NCBI GenBank assembly: GCA_029884335.1
Contig: JAOUIA010000005.1
Location: 1 to 64,000 of the forward strand
Source: Betaproteobacteria bacterium
GTDB taxonomy: Bacteria > Pseudomonadota > Gammaproteobacteria > Burkholderiales > Casimicrobiaceae
Length of the DNA: 64,000 nt
Reading direction: 5' to 3'
Shown: one piece after another, positions 28,302 through 36,874 of the stretch
Position numbering within the stretch: position 1 is the first letter of the stretch
How the letters are laid out: every line of letters starts with the position of its first letter
The notes under the pieces: model-generated
The model's input: the letters and a program-made list of their open reading frames with translations, nothing else
Databases searched by the model: none
Told to the model about the DNA's origin: nothing
Made by a program: the position numbers and the translations under genes

Positions 28302-30200
28302 CTACCGCCGCGGCCCGCGCAGCGCGAGGATCCTCTCGCGCAGCGCGTCCATGTCGAGCGTGCCCGTCGCGATGGGCTCGCCGGCGGTGAGCGCGATGCG
28401 CGAGAACATGCCGCGCCAGCGGCGCATCGCCTTGCCGTTGTGCGAGCGCGAGAAGAAGCTGCCCCACAGCCCCGAGAGCGCCATCGGCACCACGGGCACC
28501 GGCGTCTCCCGCACGATGCGCTCGAGGCCCGGGCGAAACGGCTGCATCTCGCCATCCTCCGTGAGCCTCCCCTCGGGGAAGATGCCGACGATCTCGCCCT
28601 CGCGAAGCGCCCGCGCGACGTCGGCGAACGCGCGCTCCTTGCGCTGCGCGTCCTCCTTCGCCGGCGCGATGGGGATCGTGCGCATCTCGCGGAACAGGAA
28701 GCCGAGCACGGGAGTCGCGAAGATGCGGTGGTCCATCACGAAGCGGATCGGCCGGCGCACGCAGGCGGAGATCACCACCGCGTCGACGTAGCTCACGTGG
28801 TTGCAGGCGATCACGCAGGCGCCCTCGTCGGGGATGCGCTCGAGGCCCCGCTTGTCGACGTTGTACATCGAGTGGACCAGCAGCCACGCGATGAACCGCA
28901 TGAGGAACTCGGGGACCAGCCGGTAGATGAACAGCGCCACGGCGGCGTTCATCAGCGCGGTGACGAGGAACAGGTCGACGATCGACAGCCCCGCCTTGAG
29001 CAGCCCGATCGCGAGGCCGGCCGAGGCGACCATGAACACCGCGTTCAGGATGTTGTTCGCGGCGATGATCCGCGAGCGGTGCGAGGGCTCCGAGCGCTCC
29101 TGGATCATCGCGTACAGCGGCACGATGTAGAAGCCGCCGAACACGCCGATCAGCACGAGGTCGGCCGCGACGCGCCAGTGCGCCGGGTTGGCGAGGAACG
29201 CGGAGAGCCCCGCCAGCTCGGTCGCGCGCAGGCCCTTCGCGGCGAACCACAGGTCGACGGCGAACAGCGTGAGCCCGATCGAGCCGAACGGCACCAGCCC
29301 GATCTCCACCTTGCGCCCCGACAGCCGTTCGCACATGAGCGAGCCCGCGCCGATGCCGATCGAGAACAGCGCGAGCAGGGAGGTGACCACCGTCGCGTCG
29401 CCGCCGAGGAAGTCGCGGGCGAAGCCGGCGAACTGCGCGAGAAACACCGCCCCGTAGAACCAGAACCACGAGATGCCGAGCATCGACAGCCACACCACGC
29501 GGTTGCCGTAGGCGAGCCTCAGGTTGCGCGCGGTCTCGCTCACCGGGTTCCAGTTGAGGACGAGCCCGGGGTCGACCGCCGGCGTGTGCGGGATGCGCAG
29601 GCTCGCGGCCCAGCCGGCGATCGCCACTGCGATGCCCACCGCGCCGGCCCACACCGGCCCGTTCGGCTCGAGCGCCACGACGAGCCCGCCGACGATCGTG
29701 CCGAGCAGGATGGCGACGAACGTGCCCATCTCCACGAGGCCGTTGCCGCCGACCAGTTCCTCCGACCTGAGGTGCTGCGGGAGGATCGCGTACTTGACCG
29801 GGCCGAACAGCGTCGAGTGCACGCCCATCAGCCCGAGCGCGACGAACAGCGTGACGAGGTCGCGCCGCCAGAAGCCGATCAGCGCGACCGCCATGACCGC
29901 GATCTCGAAGAGCTTGATCAGCCGGATCAGCCGCCCCTTCTCCCACTTGTCGGCGATCTGTCCCGCGCTCGCCGACAGCAGCATGAACGGCGCGATGAAG
30001 ATCGCCCCGGCGAGGTTGACCAGCGTGTTCGCGTCCATGCCGCCCGCGCCGGCGGCCGCGCCGAAGGCGACGAAGATCACCAGCGCGTTCTTCAGCACGT
30101 TGTCGTTCGCCGCGCCCGCGAACTGGGTCCAGAAGAACGGCGCGAAGCGCCGCTCGCGCAGGAGGTCGAACTGGTTGGGCTGGTGCAAGTCTTCCCTCAC
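28302..30200 (-). CDS. Fusion of lysophospholipid-type MFS transporter and 1-acylglycerol-3-phosphate acyltransferase
   Basis: A 632-residue protein from the GTG at 30200, which overlaps the upstream TGA (GTGA). Residues 10-420 are a 12-helix MFS carrier like LplT: FFWTQFAGAANDNVLKNALVIF, then ADKWEKGRLIRLIKLFE. Residues 430-632 are a PlsC-type acyltransferase with the HX4D motif NHVSYVDAV near 450 and the glycerol-phosphate motif FPEGRLT near 525. Such fusions flip lysophospholipids inwards and re-acylate them. The third, acyl-ACP synthetase domain found in longer relatives is absent. It is coupled to the amidohydrolase gene. Confidence 0.92.
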   Translation of the reverse strand: MREDLHQPNQFDLLRERRFAPFFWTQFAGAANDNVLKNALVIFVAFGAAAGAGGMDANTLVNLAGAIFIAPFMLLSASAGQIADKWEKGRLIRLIKLFEIAVMAVALIGFWRRDLVTLFVALGLMGVHSTLFGPVKYAILPQHLRSEELVGGNGLVEMGTFVAILLGTIVGGLVVALEPNGPVWAGAVGIAVAIAGWAASLRIPHTPAVDPGLVLNWNPVSETARNLRLAYGNRVVWLSMLGISWFWFYGAVFLAQFAGFARDFLGGDATVVTSLLALFSIGIGAGSLMCERLSGRKVEIGLVPFGSIGLTLFAVDLWFAAKGLRATELAGLSAFLANPAHWRVAADLVLIGVFGGFYIVPLYAMIQERSEPSHRSRIIAANNILNAVFMVASAGLAIGLLKAGLSIVDLFLVTALMNAAVALFIYRLVPEFLMRFIAWLLVHSMYNVDKRGLERIPDEGACVIACNHVSYVDAVVISACVRRPIRFVMDHRIFATPVLGFLFREMRTIPIAPAKEDAQRKERAFADVARALREGEIVGIFPEGRLTEDGEMQPFRPGLERIVRETPVPVVPMALSGLWGSFFSRSHNGKAMRRWRGMFSRIALTAGEPIATGTLDMDALRERILALRGPRR

Positions 30201-31444
30201 GTCGTCGCCAGGTGACGCCGTGTCTCGAACACGCCCGCGGCGAAGCGGCGGCCGCCGCGCGCCAGCGCGCGCTTCAGCACGAAGTCGAACAGTATCGCGT
30301 TGTGGTCGCGGATCGCGCGCAGCACCGGCACGGCGCCGGCGTCCAGCAGCCCGCGCCGCACGAAGGCGTCCAGCCCGACCAGCGGCACGACGCCGGGCAG
30401 CGGATAGTCGGAGCCGTTGACCAGCCTGTCGTGCCAGTCCGTGCGCTCGAGGAGCGTGGCGACGACCTCCTCGCCGCGGTTCGCCTGCGCGACGGCGGAG
30501 AGGTCGCCCAGCAGCCGGCCGCGGTGCTCCGCCTCGTCCATCAGCCGGGCGAAGAGGTCGAACGCGCTGCGCAGCGGGCCGTTCGCGCCGGCGTCGAGGT
30601 CGGTCGCCGCGCCGAGCGAAGCGCAGTGCGCGACGATCACCCGCACGCCGAGCCCGAGCGGCCGCCGCAGCTTGAGCGGGTTGCCGAGCGCCGCGTCGTG
30701 GCCGGCCACGGCGCGCTCGTCCCCCGCGTGCGTGATCAGCGGCATCCCCGATGCCGCCAGCGCGCGGTAGAACGCGTCGCATCGCGGCGAGGCCGGGTCG
30801 ATGTTCTGCGCCGGGGGCAGCCACTTGACGGCCAGCGCGCCGCTTGCGCGCGCGGCCGCGAGCCGGTCGAGCGCGGCGGGGTCGTAGGGGTGGATCGACG
30901 CCGCCCACTCGAAGCCCTGCGGGTGGGCGCGCGCCACGTCGCGCGCATAGGCGTCGGGAACGTGCAGCGTGGAGGACTCGGGCAGCGGCTCGCCGCGCGC
31001 GTCGCGCGCCCAGTCGAACGCGAGCAGCAGGAGCTTTGCCCCCGCTGGCAGCCCGGCGACCTGGTTGAGCAGGCGGTCGACCACGCTCTCGTCGACGCGC
31101 CCCGGGTGGTCGTGCACGCAGCCCGCGTTGAGGTAGAACAGCCGCTGCACGAACCGCGCCGGCGAGAGCACGCTCGCCATCGCGGGATTCCTCAACGGGC
31201 CGCGCCCGCTGTCGCCGTCGCCGAACAGGTGGCAGTGCGCGTCGACGACCAGCGCCGGGTCGAGCCCCTGCCACGCCGCCGCGACCAGCGGGTGGCGCGC
31301 GAGTTCGCTCGGCAGCGTCGCGTGGCAGGCGTTGAGGAGCCCTTCCTGCAGCGCGAAGTCGCACCCCGACAGCGCGGCGGGTGCGGCGAGCGCCGCGGCG
31401 AGGAAGCGGCGGCGGCGCGGGTCGGCGATGCGGGCGGCTGGCAC
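30197..31444 (-). CDS. Amidohydrolase family protein, exported
   Basis: A 415-residue protein from GTG 31444, preceded by [24 protein letters not shown] at residues 10-28 looks like a twin-arginine signal ending in a lipobox-like LSGC. The domain is amidohydrolase_2-like: [13 protein letters not shown] near 70 gives the HxH metal ligands. LITHAGDE near 225 and [10 protein letters not shown] near 255 give further His ligands. [10 protein letters not shown] near 345 gives the final Asp. These enzymes hydrolyse or decarboxylate cyclic or carboxylated substrates. The substrate here is not recognisable. It is divergent from thyA. Confidence 0.8.
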   Translation of the reverse strand: MPAARIADPRRRRFLAAALAAPAALSGCDFALQEGLLNACHATLPSELARHPLVAAAWQGLDPALVVDAHCHLFGDGDSGRGPLRNPAMASVLSPARFVQRLFYLNAGCVHDHPGRVDESVVDRLLNQVAGLPAGAKLLLLAFDWARDARGEPLPESSTLHVPDAYARDVARAHPQGFEWAASIHPYDPAALDRLAAARASGALAVKWLPPAQNIDPASPRCDAFYRALAASGMPLITHAGDERAVAGHDAALGNPLKLRRPLGLGVRVIVAHCASLGAATDLDAGANGPLRSAFDLFARLMDEAEHRGRLLGDLSAVAQANRGEEVVATLLERTDWHDRLVNGSDYPLPGVVPLVGLDAFVRRGLLDAGAVPVLRAIRDHNAILFDFVLKRALARGGRRFAAGVFETRRHLATT

Positions 31445-31512
31445 GGAGTCCTCGAACGCAGGCGGATTGGAGCACACTGCGCGCCCCGCGGTCGACTCCC
31501 GAAGCGCCGCGT

Positions 31513-31518
31513 TAGAAT
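31513..31518 (+). promoter_or_regulatory. Candidate -10 element (TAGAAT) for thyA
   Basis: TAGAAT matches the -10 consensus at five of six positions. It ends 8 bases before the thyA ATG, so transcription would start at or next to the start codon. No ribosome binding site is seen. Confidence 0.5.
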
Positions 31519-31526
31519 GCCTCGCC

Positions 31527-32321
31527 ATGAGGCAGTACCTCGACCTCCTGCGCCACGTGCGCGACGCCGGCGTGCGCAAGGACGACCGCACGGGGACCGG
31601 CACGCTGTCGGTGTTCGGCGCGCAGCTGCGCTTCGACCTGTCGGCCGGCTTCCCGCTGGTGACGACGAAGAAGGTGCACACGAAGTCCATCGTGCACGAG
31701 CTCTTGTGGTTCCTGCGCGGCGAGACGAACGTGCGCTCGCTGCAGCAGGCCGGCGTCACCATCTGGGACGAGTGGGCGGACGCGAACGGCGAGCTCGGGC
31801 CCGTGTACGGCCACCAGTGGCGCCACTGGAAGGGCAGCGACGGCCGGGAGGTCGACCAGATCGCCGACCTGATCCGCGACATCCGGCGCAACCCCGATTC
31901 GCGCCGGCTGATCGTCTCGGCGTGGAACGTCGGCGACATCCCGCGCATGAAGCTGCCGCCCTGCCACGCGTTCTTCCAGTTCTACGTGGCGGGAGGGCGC
32001 CTCTCCTGCCAGCTCTACCAGCGCAGCTGCGACCTCTTCCTCGGCGTGCCGTTCAACATCGCGAGCTACGCGCTGCTCACGCACATGGTCGCGCAGCAGT
32101 GCGACCTCGGCGTCGGCGACTTCGTCTGGACCGGCGGCGACTGCCACATCTACCTCAACCACCTCGAGCAGGTCGGGCTCCAGCTCGCGCGCGAGCCGCG
32201 AGCGCTGCCCGCGCTGGTGATCCGCCGCCGGCCGCCGACGATCTTCGAGTACGCGTTCGACGACTTCGAGATCGTGGGTTACGAGCCGCACCCGGCGATC
32301 AAGGCGCCCGTCGCCGTCTAG
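31527..32321 (+). CDS. thyA: Thymidylate synthase
   Basis: 264 residues, the same length as the E. coli enzyme. It methylates dUMP to dTMP with methylenetetrahydrofolate, producing dihydrofolate for FolA (encoded at 41991-42539). Signatures are [20 protein letters not shown] near 20, the active-site Cys in [10 protein letters not shown] near 146, and [18 protein letters not shown] near 165. The ATG at 31527 is chosen by homology; a -10 box immediately upstream suggests a leaderless message. A 181-bp inverted-repeat element begins 3 bp after the stop codon. Confidence 0.98.
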   Translation: MRQYLDLLRHVRDAGVRKDDRTGTGTLSVFGAQLRFDLSAGFPLVTTKKVHTKSIVHELLWFLRGETNVRSLQQAGVTIWDEWADANGELGPVYGHQWRHWKGSDGREVDQIADLIRDIRRNPDSRRLIVSAWNVGDIPRMKLPPCHAFFQFYVAGGRLSCQLYQRSCDLFLGVPFNIASYALLTHMVAQQCDLGVGDFVWTGGDCHIYLNHLEQVGLQLAREPRALPALVIRRRPPTIFEYAFDDFEIVGYEPHPAIKAPVAV

Positions 32322-32324
32322 CGT

Positions 32325-32505
32325 CCCGTACCGGAAGTTCCTTGCACGAGGGCGAGCGAGAAATGACGCGCTGCATTGCTGCCGGTCTTGCGGGTATTCG
32401 CGATACCCGCTGCGACCGGCGTCGCGCAGCGCGCCATTTTCGTCGTCCTTGCGAGAGCGGACGTGGTTGCGGCGCTCCGATGTGGCAAGGAACTTCCGGT
32501 ACGGG
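32325..32505. mobile_element. MITE-like element with 21-bp perfect terminal inverted repeats
   Basis: A 181-bp non-coding element bounded by perfect 21-bp inverted repeats (32325-32345 and 32485-32505; outer end CCCGTACCGGAAG, inner end CCTTGC). Inside is a nested hairpin (GCCGGTC ... GCGGGTAT - ATACCCGC ... GACCGGC) at about 32381-32424. It has no coding capacity. It sits exactly between the thyA stop and the convergent VOC gene stop. No obvious target-site duplication is visible. Confidence 0.75.
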
Positions 32506-32525
32506 TCACCAGCGGCGCGGGCGCG

Positions 32526-32894
32526 TCAGCCCATGCAGAACACGTTGAGCTTGTTGCCGTCGAGGTCGCGGAAGTAGCCGGCGTAGAAGCCGTCCCCGCG
32601 CGGCCCGACCGGGCCCTCGTCCTTGCCGCCGAGTTCCAGCGCCTTGGCGTGCACCCGCGCCACCTTCTCCTTCGAGTCGACGACGAGCGCCACCATCACG
32701 CCGTTGCCGACCGTGGCCGGCTTGCCGTCGAACGGGAGCGTGGCGGACAGCGCCGGCTTGTCCATCGCCGTGCCCCACGCGATCGCGCGGCCGAAGTCGT
32801 AGAGGCGCTTCGCGCCGATCTCGGCCAGCAGCGCGTCGTAGAACGCCGCGGCGCGCGGCAGGTCGTTGGTGCCCAGCGTGACGTATCCGATCAT
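32526..32894 (-). CDS. VOC (glyoxalase/bleomycin resistance) family protein
   Basis: A 122-residue protein from ATG 32894, with GAGGAGGGG just upstream. It has paired beta-alpha-beta-beta-beta modules: MIGYVTLGTNDLPRAAAFYDALL at the start and the closing strand YFRDLDGNKLNVFCMG at the end. The final part supplies the usual metal-ligand Asp/Glu region, but the expected first His ligand is replaced (YVTLG), so metal binding may be lost. Function cannot be named beyond the fold. Confidence 0.85.
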   Translation of the reverse strand: MIGYVTLGTNDLPRAAAFYDALLAEIGAKRLYDFGRAIAWGTAMDKPALSATLPFDGKPATVGNGVMVALVVDSKEKVARVHAKALELGGKDEGPVGPRGDGFYAGYFRDLDGNKLNVFCMG

Positions 32895-32919
32895 GGTCCC
32901 CTCCTCGGTAAGGAGCAGG

Positions 32920-32970
32920 GATTCTAGTGCAGAGACTCGGCACATCGCTGAAGAATCCGGCCGGTTCGCT
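32920..32970 (+). repeat. Dispersed repeat (TTCTAGTGCAGNGACTCGGC family), copy a
   Basis: GATTCTAGTGCAGAGACTCGG, then CTGAAGAATCCGGCCGGTTCGCT. Similar blocks occur at 44155-44205, 54576-54620 and (inverted) 54720-54768. Here it lies 26 bp upstream of the VOC start codon. Confidence 0.6.
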
Positions 32971-33380
32971 GCCGGACGGAACGTGCGAAGTGCTGGCGGG
33001 CATGGGGCACATGGGGCCGGTCACGCACGGCGCGCTCATCGCCCGCCGGATCGCGCGCTTTCCTGCCGGTCAGGAGCCGCGGTGGCAACCGCGCTGCACG
33101 AAGCGGCGGCAAGGCGACGCGCAGTCACCGGCACGCGCGGTCGCGGGACGCGCCGCAACGCAGGCGTCGGGTGGCGCGCAGTGGTCGCGTGAACCCGACG
33201 AACCCGCCTCGTTCGCCGTGAGGCGCGGGTCCCAACGGACAGGCGCGACGCTCCCATCGGCTCGCGCAACCTCGCGGCCGCCGACTGAAGCGTGCGGCGC
33301 AGGCGATCGGAGGCGGCCAGTGCGCAAGGCCCGCCGGGTCGGCGAGCCGACGCTCTTCTACCGGAAGCTCCGGGTACCGT
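32971..33380. other. Intergenic region without supported genes
   Basis: About 410 bases between the repeat and the stop of the cytochrome gene. Open frames cross it on both strands but have Arg/Pro/Ser-biased compositions typical of non-coding high-GC DNA, and none has a ribosome site or a recognisable domain. I see nothing further in it. Confidence 0.5.
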
Positions 33381-34226
33381 TCACTTCGTCGTCGCTCTGG
33401 TGTGGTCCGCGTGGCACGCGACGCACTCCATGTGCCCCTGCTGGTTCCAGGCCATCGCCTTCTGCGCCGCCGTGTCCGGACCGTGGCAACCGACGCAGTG
33501 CTCGATGCCCTTCGCCGGCTTCCACACCGGCGGCTTCCACTTGCCGTCGAAGAACTCGTTCAGCGCCAGCGTCACCGTGTGGGCGACCTCGCCGGCCACC
33601 TTGGCGCAGCGCTCGATCTTCGCGTCGGACTTGATGGTAGCCCCTGCAGCCACCGCCCACTTCGACACCGACGTGTGGCACAGCGGCGACATCGCCTTCA
33701 CCCTGACCTGCTTCGGCAGCGGCGACAGGTCGTCGAAGCGCTCGGTCGGGAAGTCCTGCTCGGCGTACCACCAGAACAGGCGGTCGATGATCTGGTTGTT
33801 CTGCTGCTCGTCCTTCCTGCCGCCGTAGGCGACCATGTTGATGATGGTCGACGCGCCGCCCAGCGCGCCGCACAGCGTGCCGTGGCCGCCGTAGCCTGCG
33901 GCTGCGTGCGCCATCAGGAAGTCCGGCATCGTCGTCCAGGGGTAGCCCGCCTTCTCCTTCAGCAGGCTGAGCAGGCTCAGGTACGACGCCGTGCCGCAGC
34001 CTCCCTTCTCCTTGTAGAAGCGGTAGGCCCGCCGGCCGGCTTCCAGCGGGTCGAGCCTGACCCACTTCCAGGGCAACGGCGGCGCTTCGGCGGGCGATTG
34101 CGCCGCTGCCGATCGCACGAGGCTCGTCATCGCGCTGCCGATACCGCCGCCGACCAGCAGGGCGGTGGATCCCCCGACCAGGCGTCGCCGCGAACCGACC
34201 ACAACTCCATCGGTGGAAGATGTCAT
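33381..34226 (-). CDS. Exported diheme C_GCAxxG_C_C (split-Soret-like) cytochrome
   Basis: A 281-residue protein from ATG 34226, with GGAGAGGAG upstream. A Tat-like signal (GSRRRLVGGSTALLVGGG) ends near AAAQS at 44. Residues 60-230 carry the C_GCAxxG_C_C pattern: GGCGTASY at 76-82, CGALGGA at 119-125, PLCH at 181-184 and ERC at 205-207. Two c-type heme sites follow, CVGCH at 244-248 and CVACH at 268-272. The architecture resembles split-Soret cytochromes and related redox proteins, which transfer electrons in the periplasm. It is downstream of an SQR-like flavoprotein pseudogene, DsrE and a rhodanese regulator, so it may accept electrons from sulfur compounds. Confidence 0.8.
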   Translation of the reverse strand: MTSSTDGVVVGSRRRLVGGSTALLVGGGIGSAMTSLVRSAAAQSPAEAPPLPWKWVRLDPLEAGRRAYRFYKEKGGCGTASYLSLLSLLKEKAGYPWTTMPDFLMAHAAAGYGGHGTLCGALGGASTIINMVAYGGRKDEQQNNQIIDRLFWWYAEQDFPTERFDDLSPLPKQVRVKAMSPLCHTSVSKWAVAAGATIKSDAKIERCAKVAGEVAHTVTLALNEFFDGKWKPPVWKPAKGIEHCVGCHGPDTAAQKAMAWNQQGHMECVACHADHTRATTK

Positions 34227-34600
34227 GACGCACTCCTCTCCGGCGGCGCGCTCCGGCCCATCCAGGGACTCCGTGCGCTCCTTCGGGACACGCGCCCGCC
34301 AATCGCCATTGGACGCCCGGCGTCGAACAGCTCTTTGACGGACGTCACGAACCCGGCGACCCGGCCTGCCGGGAATGCGCCCCACGGCCGCCGGTTTCCG
34401 ACAGGCCGGCGGCACGGGTCGGGAAAGGACCGCCCGAGGCGACTGCGATCGTGCGCGCGGGTCCTGCGCGGCCTCGCCTGCAGTGACGGGTCGGCGCGTC
34501 GCGGCCGTGAACTTGCGGTACGTGGTCCTCGCGCCTGCGCCGCTTGCCGGAGTACCCCTCGAGACAACCCGAACTGCAATCACGCGTGCGGCCATCGCTT
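34227..34600. other. Intergenic gap between cytochrome gene and flavoprotein pseudogene
   Basis: About 370 bases. The cytochrome reading frame is open through much of it, but without family character. The natural stop of the flavoprotein frame is at 34601. Apart from the cytochrome's ribosome site near 34235-34245 I see no feature. Confidence 0.45.
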
Positions 34601-35767
34601 TCACGCCACGCCGCCAGGTCGGAAGTGCCGACGCAACCGGAATTGCTGGTGCAGGATCTTGCCCACGTGCCAGAAGGGATTCGGCGAGCGCATGCGCACG
34701 CCGGGCAGCGGCTCCGCACAGAAGTTGCCGCTGCCCACGCCCGCCATGCCCCCGCCCGGTTTCGCGGAAGCACATGCCCTGGCCGTCGAAGCGGGCCTTC
34801 GCCGCCCGCCCGTTCCACGCGGCGGCGAGGTTTGACGCCACCACTTCGGCCTGTCGGCCGGCGAGCACGCCGGCCTTGGGCAGCGGGCGCCCCATCTTCA
34901 GCGGGATCGCGGTCACGTCGCCGATGGCCCGGACACCGGCGAACTTCGTCGCCAGCGTGTCGCGGTCCACCGGCACCCATCCGGACTCGCCGCACAGCCC
35001 GGCGTCCCTGACCACGGCGGGAGCGCGGTGCGGCGGCACGCAGAGCAGCAGGTCGAAGGCGGCGACCTGTCCATCGCTGAAATGCAGCGCGCCCTGCTCC
35101 ACGTGGCTCGCCTGGTGCGCCGGAACGTAGCCGATGCCCCTGCGGTCCAGCATCGCTCTGATCTGCGCTCCCGCCGCCGGGCCGGCCACCGGCATCGGCA
35201 CGGGTTCGGCAGCGTGCAGCGCGATCTGCGTGTTCGCGCGCACGCCGCGCTTGCGCAGGAACGCGTCGACCAGCATCGCTGCCACGCAGGGCGCGGCGGG
35301 ACACTTGCAGCCGGCGCGGCCGTCAGGACGACCAGGCGGCCGCCTTCGAATGCGCCCAGCGAGGAACGGATCCGCTGCGCGCCGGCGAGCGTGTACAGAT
35401 CGAGGCCGTGCGCGGCCAGGCCAGGCACGGACTCGGGTGCGTACTACGCGCCGAGCGCCACGACCATCGCGTCGCCGGCGATCGTCCTGCCGCCGGCCTC
35501 GACGGTCACCCCGGCTGGATCGATGCGCGAGACTTCGCCGTGCACCAGATCGATGCCCCCGGTTCTCAGGGCTTCGAGCGGCCGCGTGAACTGCGCCGGC
35601 TCGCTCGCACCGACGATGTACCACAGCAGCGCGGGCCCGAAGACCTGGCTGCGCTCGCGCTCGACCACGACGACGCGGTCGCCGGCGGGCAGGATCCTGC
35701 GCAGCCGCCGGGCGACGGCGAGGCCGCCGATGCCCGCCCCGACGACGAGCGCGGTGCGTGCCTTCAG
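34601..35767 (-). pseudogene. Interrupted SQR-like FAD-dependent oxidoreductase
   Basis: Read with repairs this is a flavoprotein of about 385 residues related to sulfide:quinone oxidoreductase and flavocytochrome c sulfide dehydrogenase. The N-terminal FAD motif TALVVGAGIGGLAVARRL is followed by VFGPALLWYIVGASEPAQF and VVALGA. The CKCPAAPC segment, GYVPAHQ and FAGVRAIGDVTAIPL then follow, with a C-terminal membrane-binding end reading FWHVGKILHQQFRLRRHF. Three lesions are visible: an in-frame TAG at 35444-35446 just after VVALGA, a frameshift near 35320, and a compensating frameshift near 34755. The start would be a CTG overlapping the DsrE stop. It is either a recent pseudogene or assembly error. 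Confidence 0.8.
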
Positions 35768-36114
35768 AACACCAGGACCTTGTCGGCCTCGGCCGTCCAC
35801 TCCGCGAGCTGCGCCAGCGTGCCGCGCCTGGCGCCCTCGATCACTTCCTCCTCGCGCAGCCCGCGGGCGTCCATGCAGGTGCCGCACAGGCCGACCTCGC
35901 CCTTGCGCAGCACCTTGCCGAGCATGAGCTGCACGTTGTAGTAGCCCTCGGGCACCTTCTGCCCGCTCTTGGCGCAGGTCACCGCGTCGGCCATCAGGAA
36001 CACGCGGACCTGCTGCCCTTCCCGGCCCGCGAGCGCCGAGGCCAGCCGCAGCGCGTTGTACGCGCGCTCGTTGCCATACGGCGCGTCGTTGAGAACGAAG
36101 AGCGTGGATGTCAT
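35764..36114 (-). CDS. DsrE family sulfur-carrier-like protein
   Basis: A 116-residue protein that opens MTSTLFVLNDAPYGNERAYNAL. AVTCAKSG near 49 and GEVGLCGTCMDARG near 75 carry conserved cysteines of the DsrE/F-like fold. Members bind or relay persulfide sulfur; the paired cysteines in LCGTC could do so. Its ATG overlaps the regulator stop (ATGA), and its stop overlaps the probable start of the flavoprotein, so all three are coupled. A role in handling sulfane sulfur is inferred from context. Confidence 0.85.
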   Translation of the reverse strand: MTSTLFVLNDAPYGNERAYNALRLASALAGREGQQVRVFLMADAVTCAKSGQKVPEGYYNVQLMLGKVLRKGEVGLCGTCMDARGLREEEVIEGARRGTLAQLAEWTAEADKVLVF

Positions 36115-36794
36115 GAGACACCTTCACGGCCCCGGGCTCGTGCGACGGGCAGCCCCGCCGCCCGCCACTCGCTGATCCCGTCGAAGGTCTTGCGCGCGCG
36201 AAACCCGCGCTTCGTGAGCAGCGCCACGGCTTCGTCGGACATCACGCAGAAAGGGCCGCGGCAGTAGGCGACGATGGGCGCGTCGCGCGGCAGCTCGGAG
36301 AGCCGATGGGACAGTTCCGGCAGCGGCATCGAGCGCGCGAACGGCAGATGCGCGTTGTCGTACTCGTCCTGAGGGCGCACGTCGATCACGACGACCTCGC
36401 CGCGCCTGGCCTGCGCGAGCAACTCCTTGCGCCCCACCTGCGCGAGCCGATCGGGCTCGGCCATCATTCGCTGCAGCGCCAGGCGCAGCTCGAGCAGGTG
36501 CTCCTCGGCCACCAGGCGCAGCGTGACGCCCAGTTGCGCCACATCGTGGCCGCTGAGGCGATACAGCATGCGCCGGCCGTCGCGCCGGCTCTGCACCAGC
36601 CGCGCCTCCTTCAGCGCCTTGAGGTGCGCGCTGGCGAGCTTGACGTCGATCGCGACGGCGCCGGCCACGGCCTCCACCGACTTCTCGCCCTGTGCCAGCA
36701 TCTCCAGCAGCTCGAGCCGCTTCGGGCTGGCCAACGCCTTGCCCACGCGGGAGACCTGCTCGTAGAGGAGGTCCTTGAGGTTCCGGCCATCCAT
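36111..36794 (-). CDS. ArsR-family regulator fused to a rhodanese domain
   Basis: 227 residues from ATG 36794; an ATG 9 bases upstream lies inside the -10 box and is rejected. Residues 8-90 form an ArsR winged helix (ALASPKRLELLEMLAQGEKSVEAVAGAV, recognition helix near KLASAHLKALKEARLV). Residues 115-215 form a rhodanese: VVVIDVRPQDEYDNAHLPFARSMPLPEL and the active loop CRGPFC at 178-183, with Cys178 as the persulfide-forming residue. No metal-site cysteines occur in the HTH, so sulfur sensing by the rhodanese cysteine is plausible. It heads the coupled dsrE-flavoprotein-cytochrome cluster and probably represses it. Confidence 0.9.
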   Translation of the reverse strand: MDGRNLKDLLYEQVSRVGKALASPKRLELLEMLAQGEKSVEAVAGAVAIDVKLASAHLKALKEARLVQSRRDGRRMLYRLSGHDVAQLGVTLRLVAEEHLLELRLALQRMMAEPDRLAQVGRKELLAQARRGEVVVIDVRPQDEYDNAHLPFARSMPLPELSHRLSELPRDAPIVAYCRGPFCVMSDEAVALLTKRGFRARKTFDGISEWRAAGLPVARARGREGVS

Positions 36795-36801
36795 GCGGTA
36801 C

Positions 36802-36829
36802 ATTCTAACGATCTTGCGAATAACGACAA
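36802..36829 (-). promoter_or_regulatory. Sigma-70 promoter of the ArsR-rhodanese operon with inverted repeat
   Basis: On the minus strand: TTGTCG (36829-36824), a 16-bp spacer, then TAGAAT (36807-36802), only 7 bases before the ATG. An ATTC...GAAT inverted pair with a 12-base gap covers the spacer and -10 box, a likely autorepressor site. The arm words match those known for the sulfide-responsive ArsR protein SqrR, but that site has an 8-base gap. Confidence 0.65.
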
Positions 36830-36874
36830 GCAGGCCTGGCCCGGAGCTGCAGCCGATGCGCCGCGGAACCCGTC

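Noticed and set aside
33355..33380. Second half-copy of the MITE end (CTACCGGAAGCTCCGGGTACCG)
   Set aside because: Only the ACCGGAAG core and a nearby GGTACC word match. The rest differs, so it is within chance for this GC content.
32927..33634. Open frame of 235 codons on the plus strand
   Set aside because: It starts inside a dispersed repeat, is Arg/Ser/Pro-biased, and its second half is antisense to the diheme cytochrome gene.
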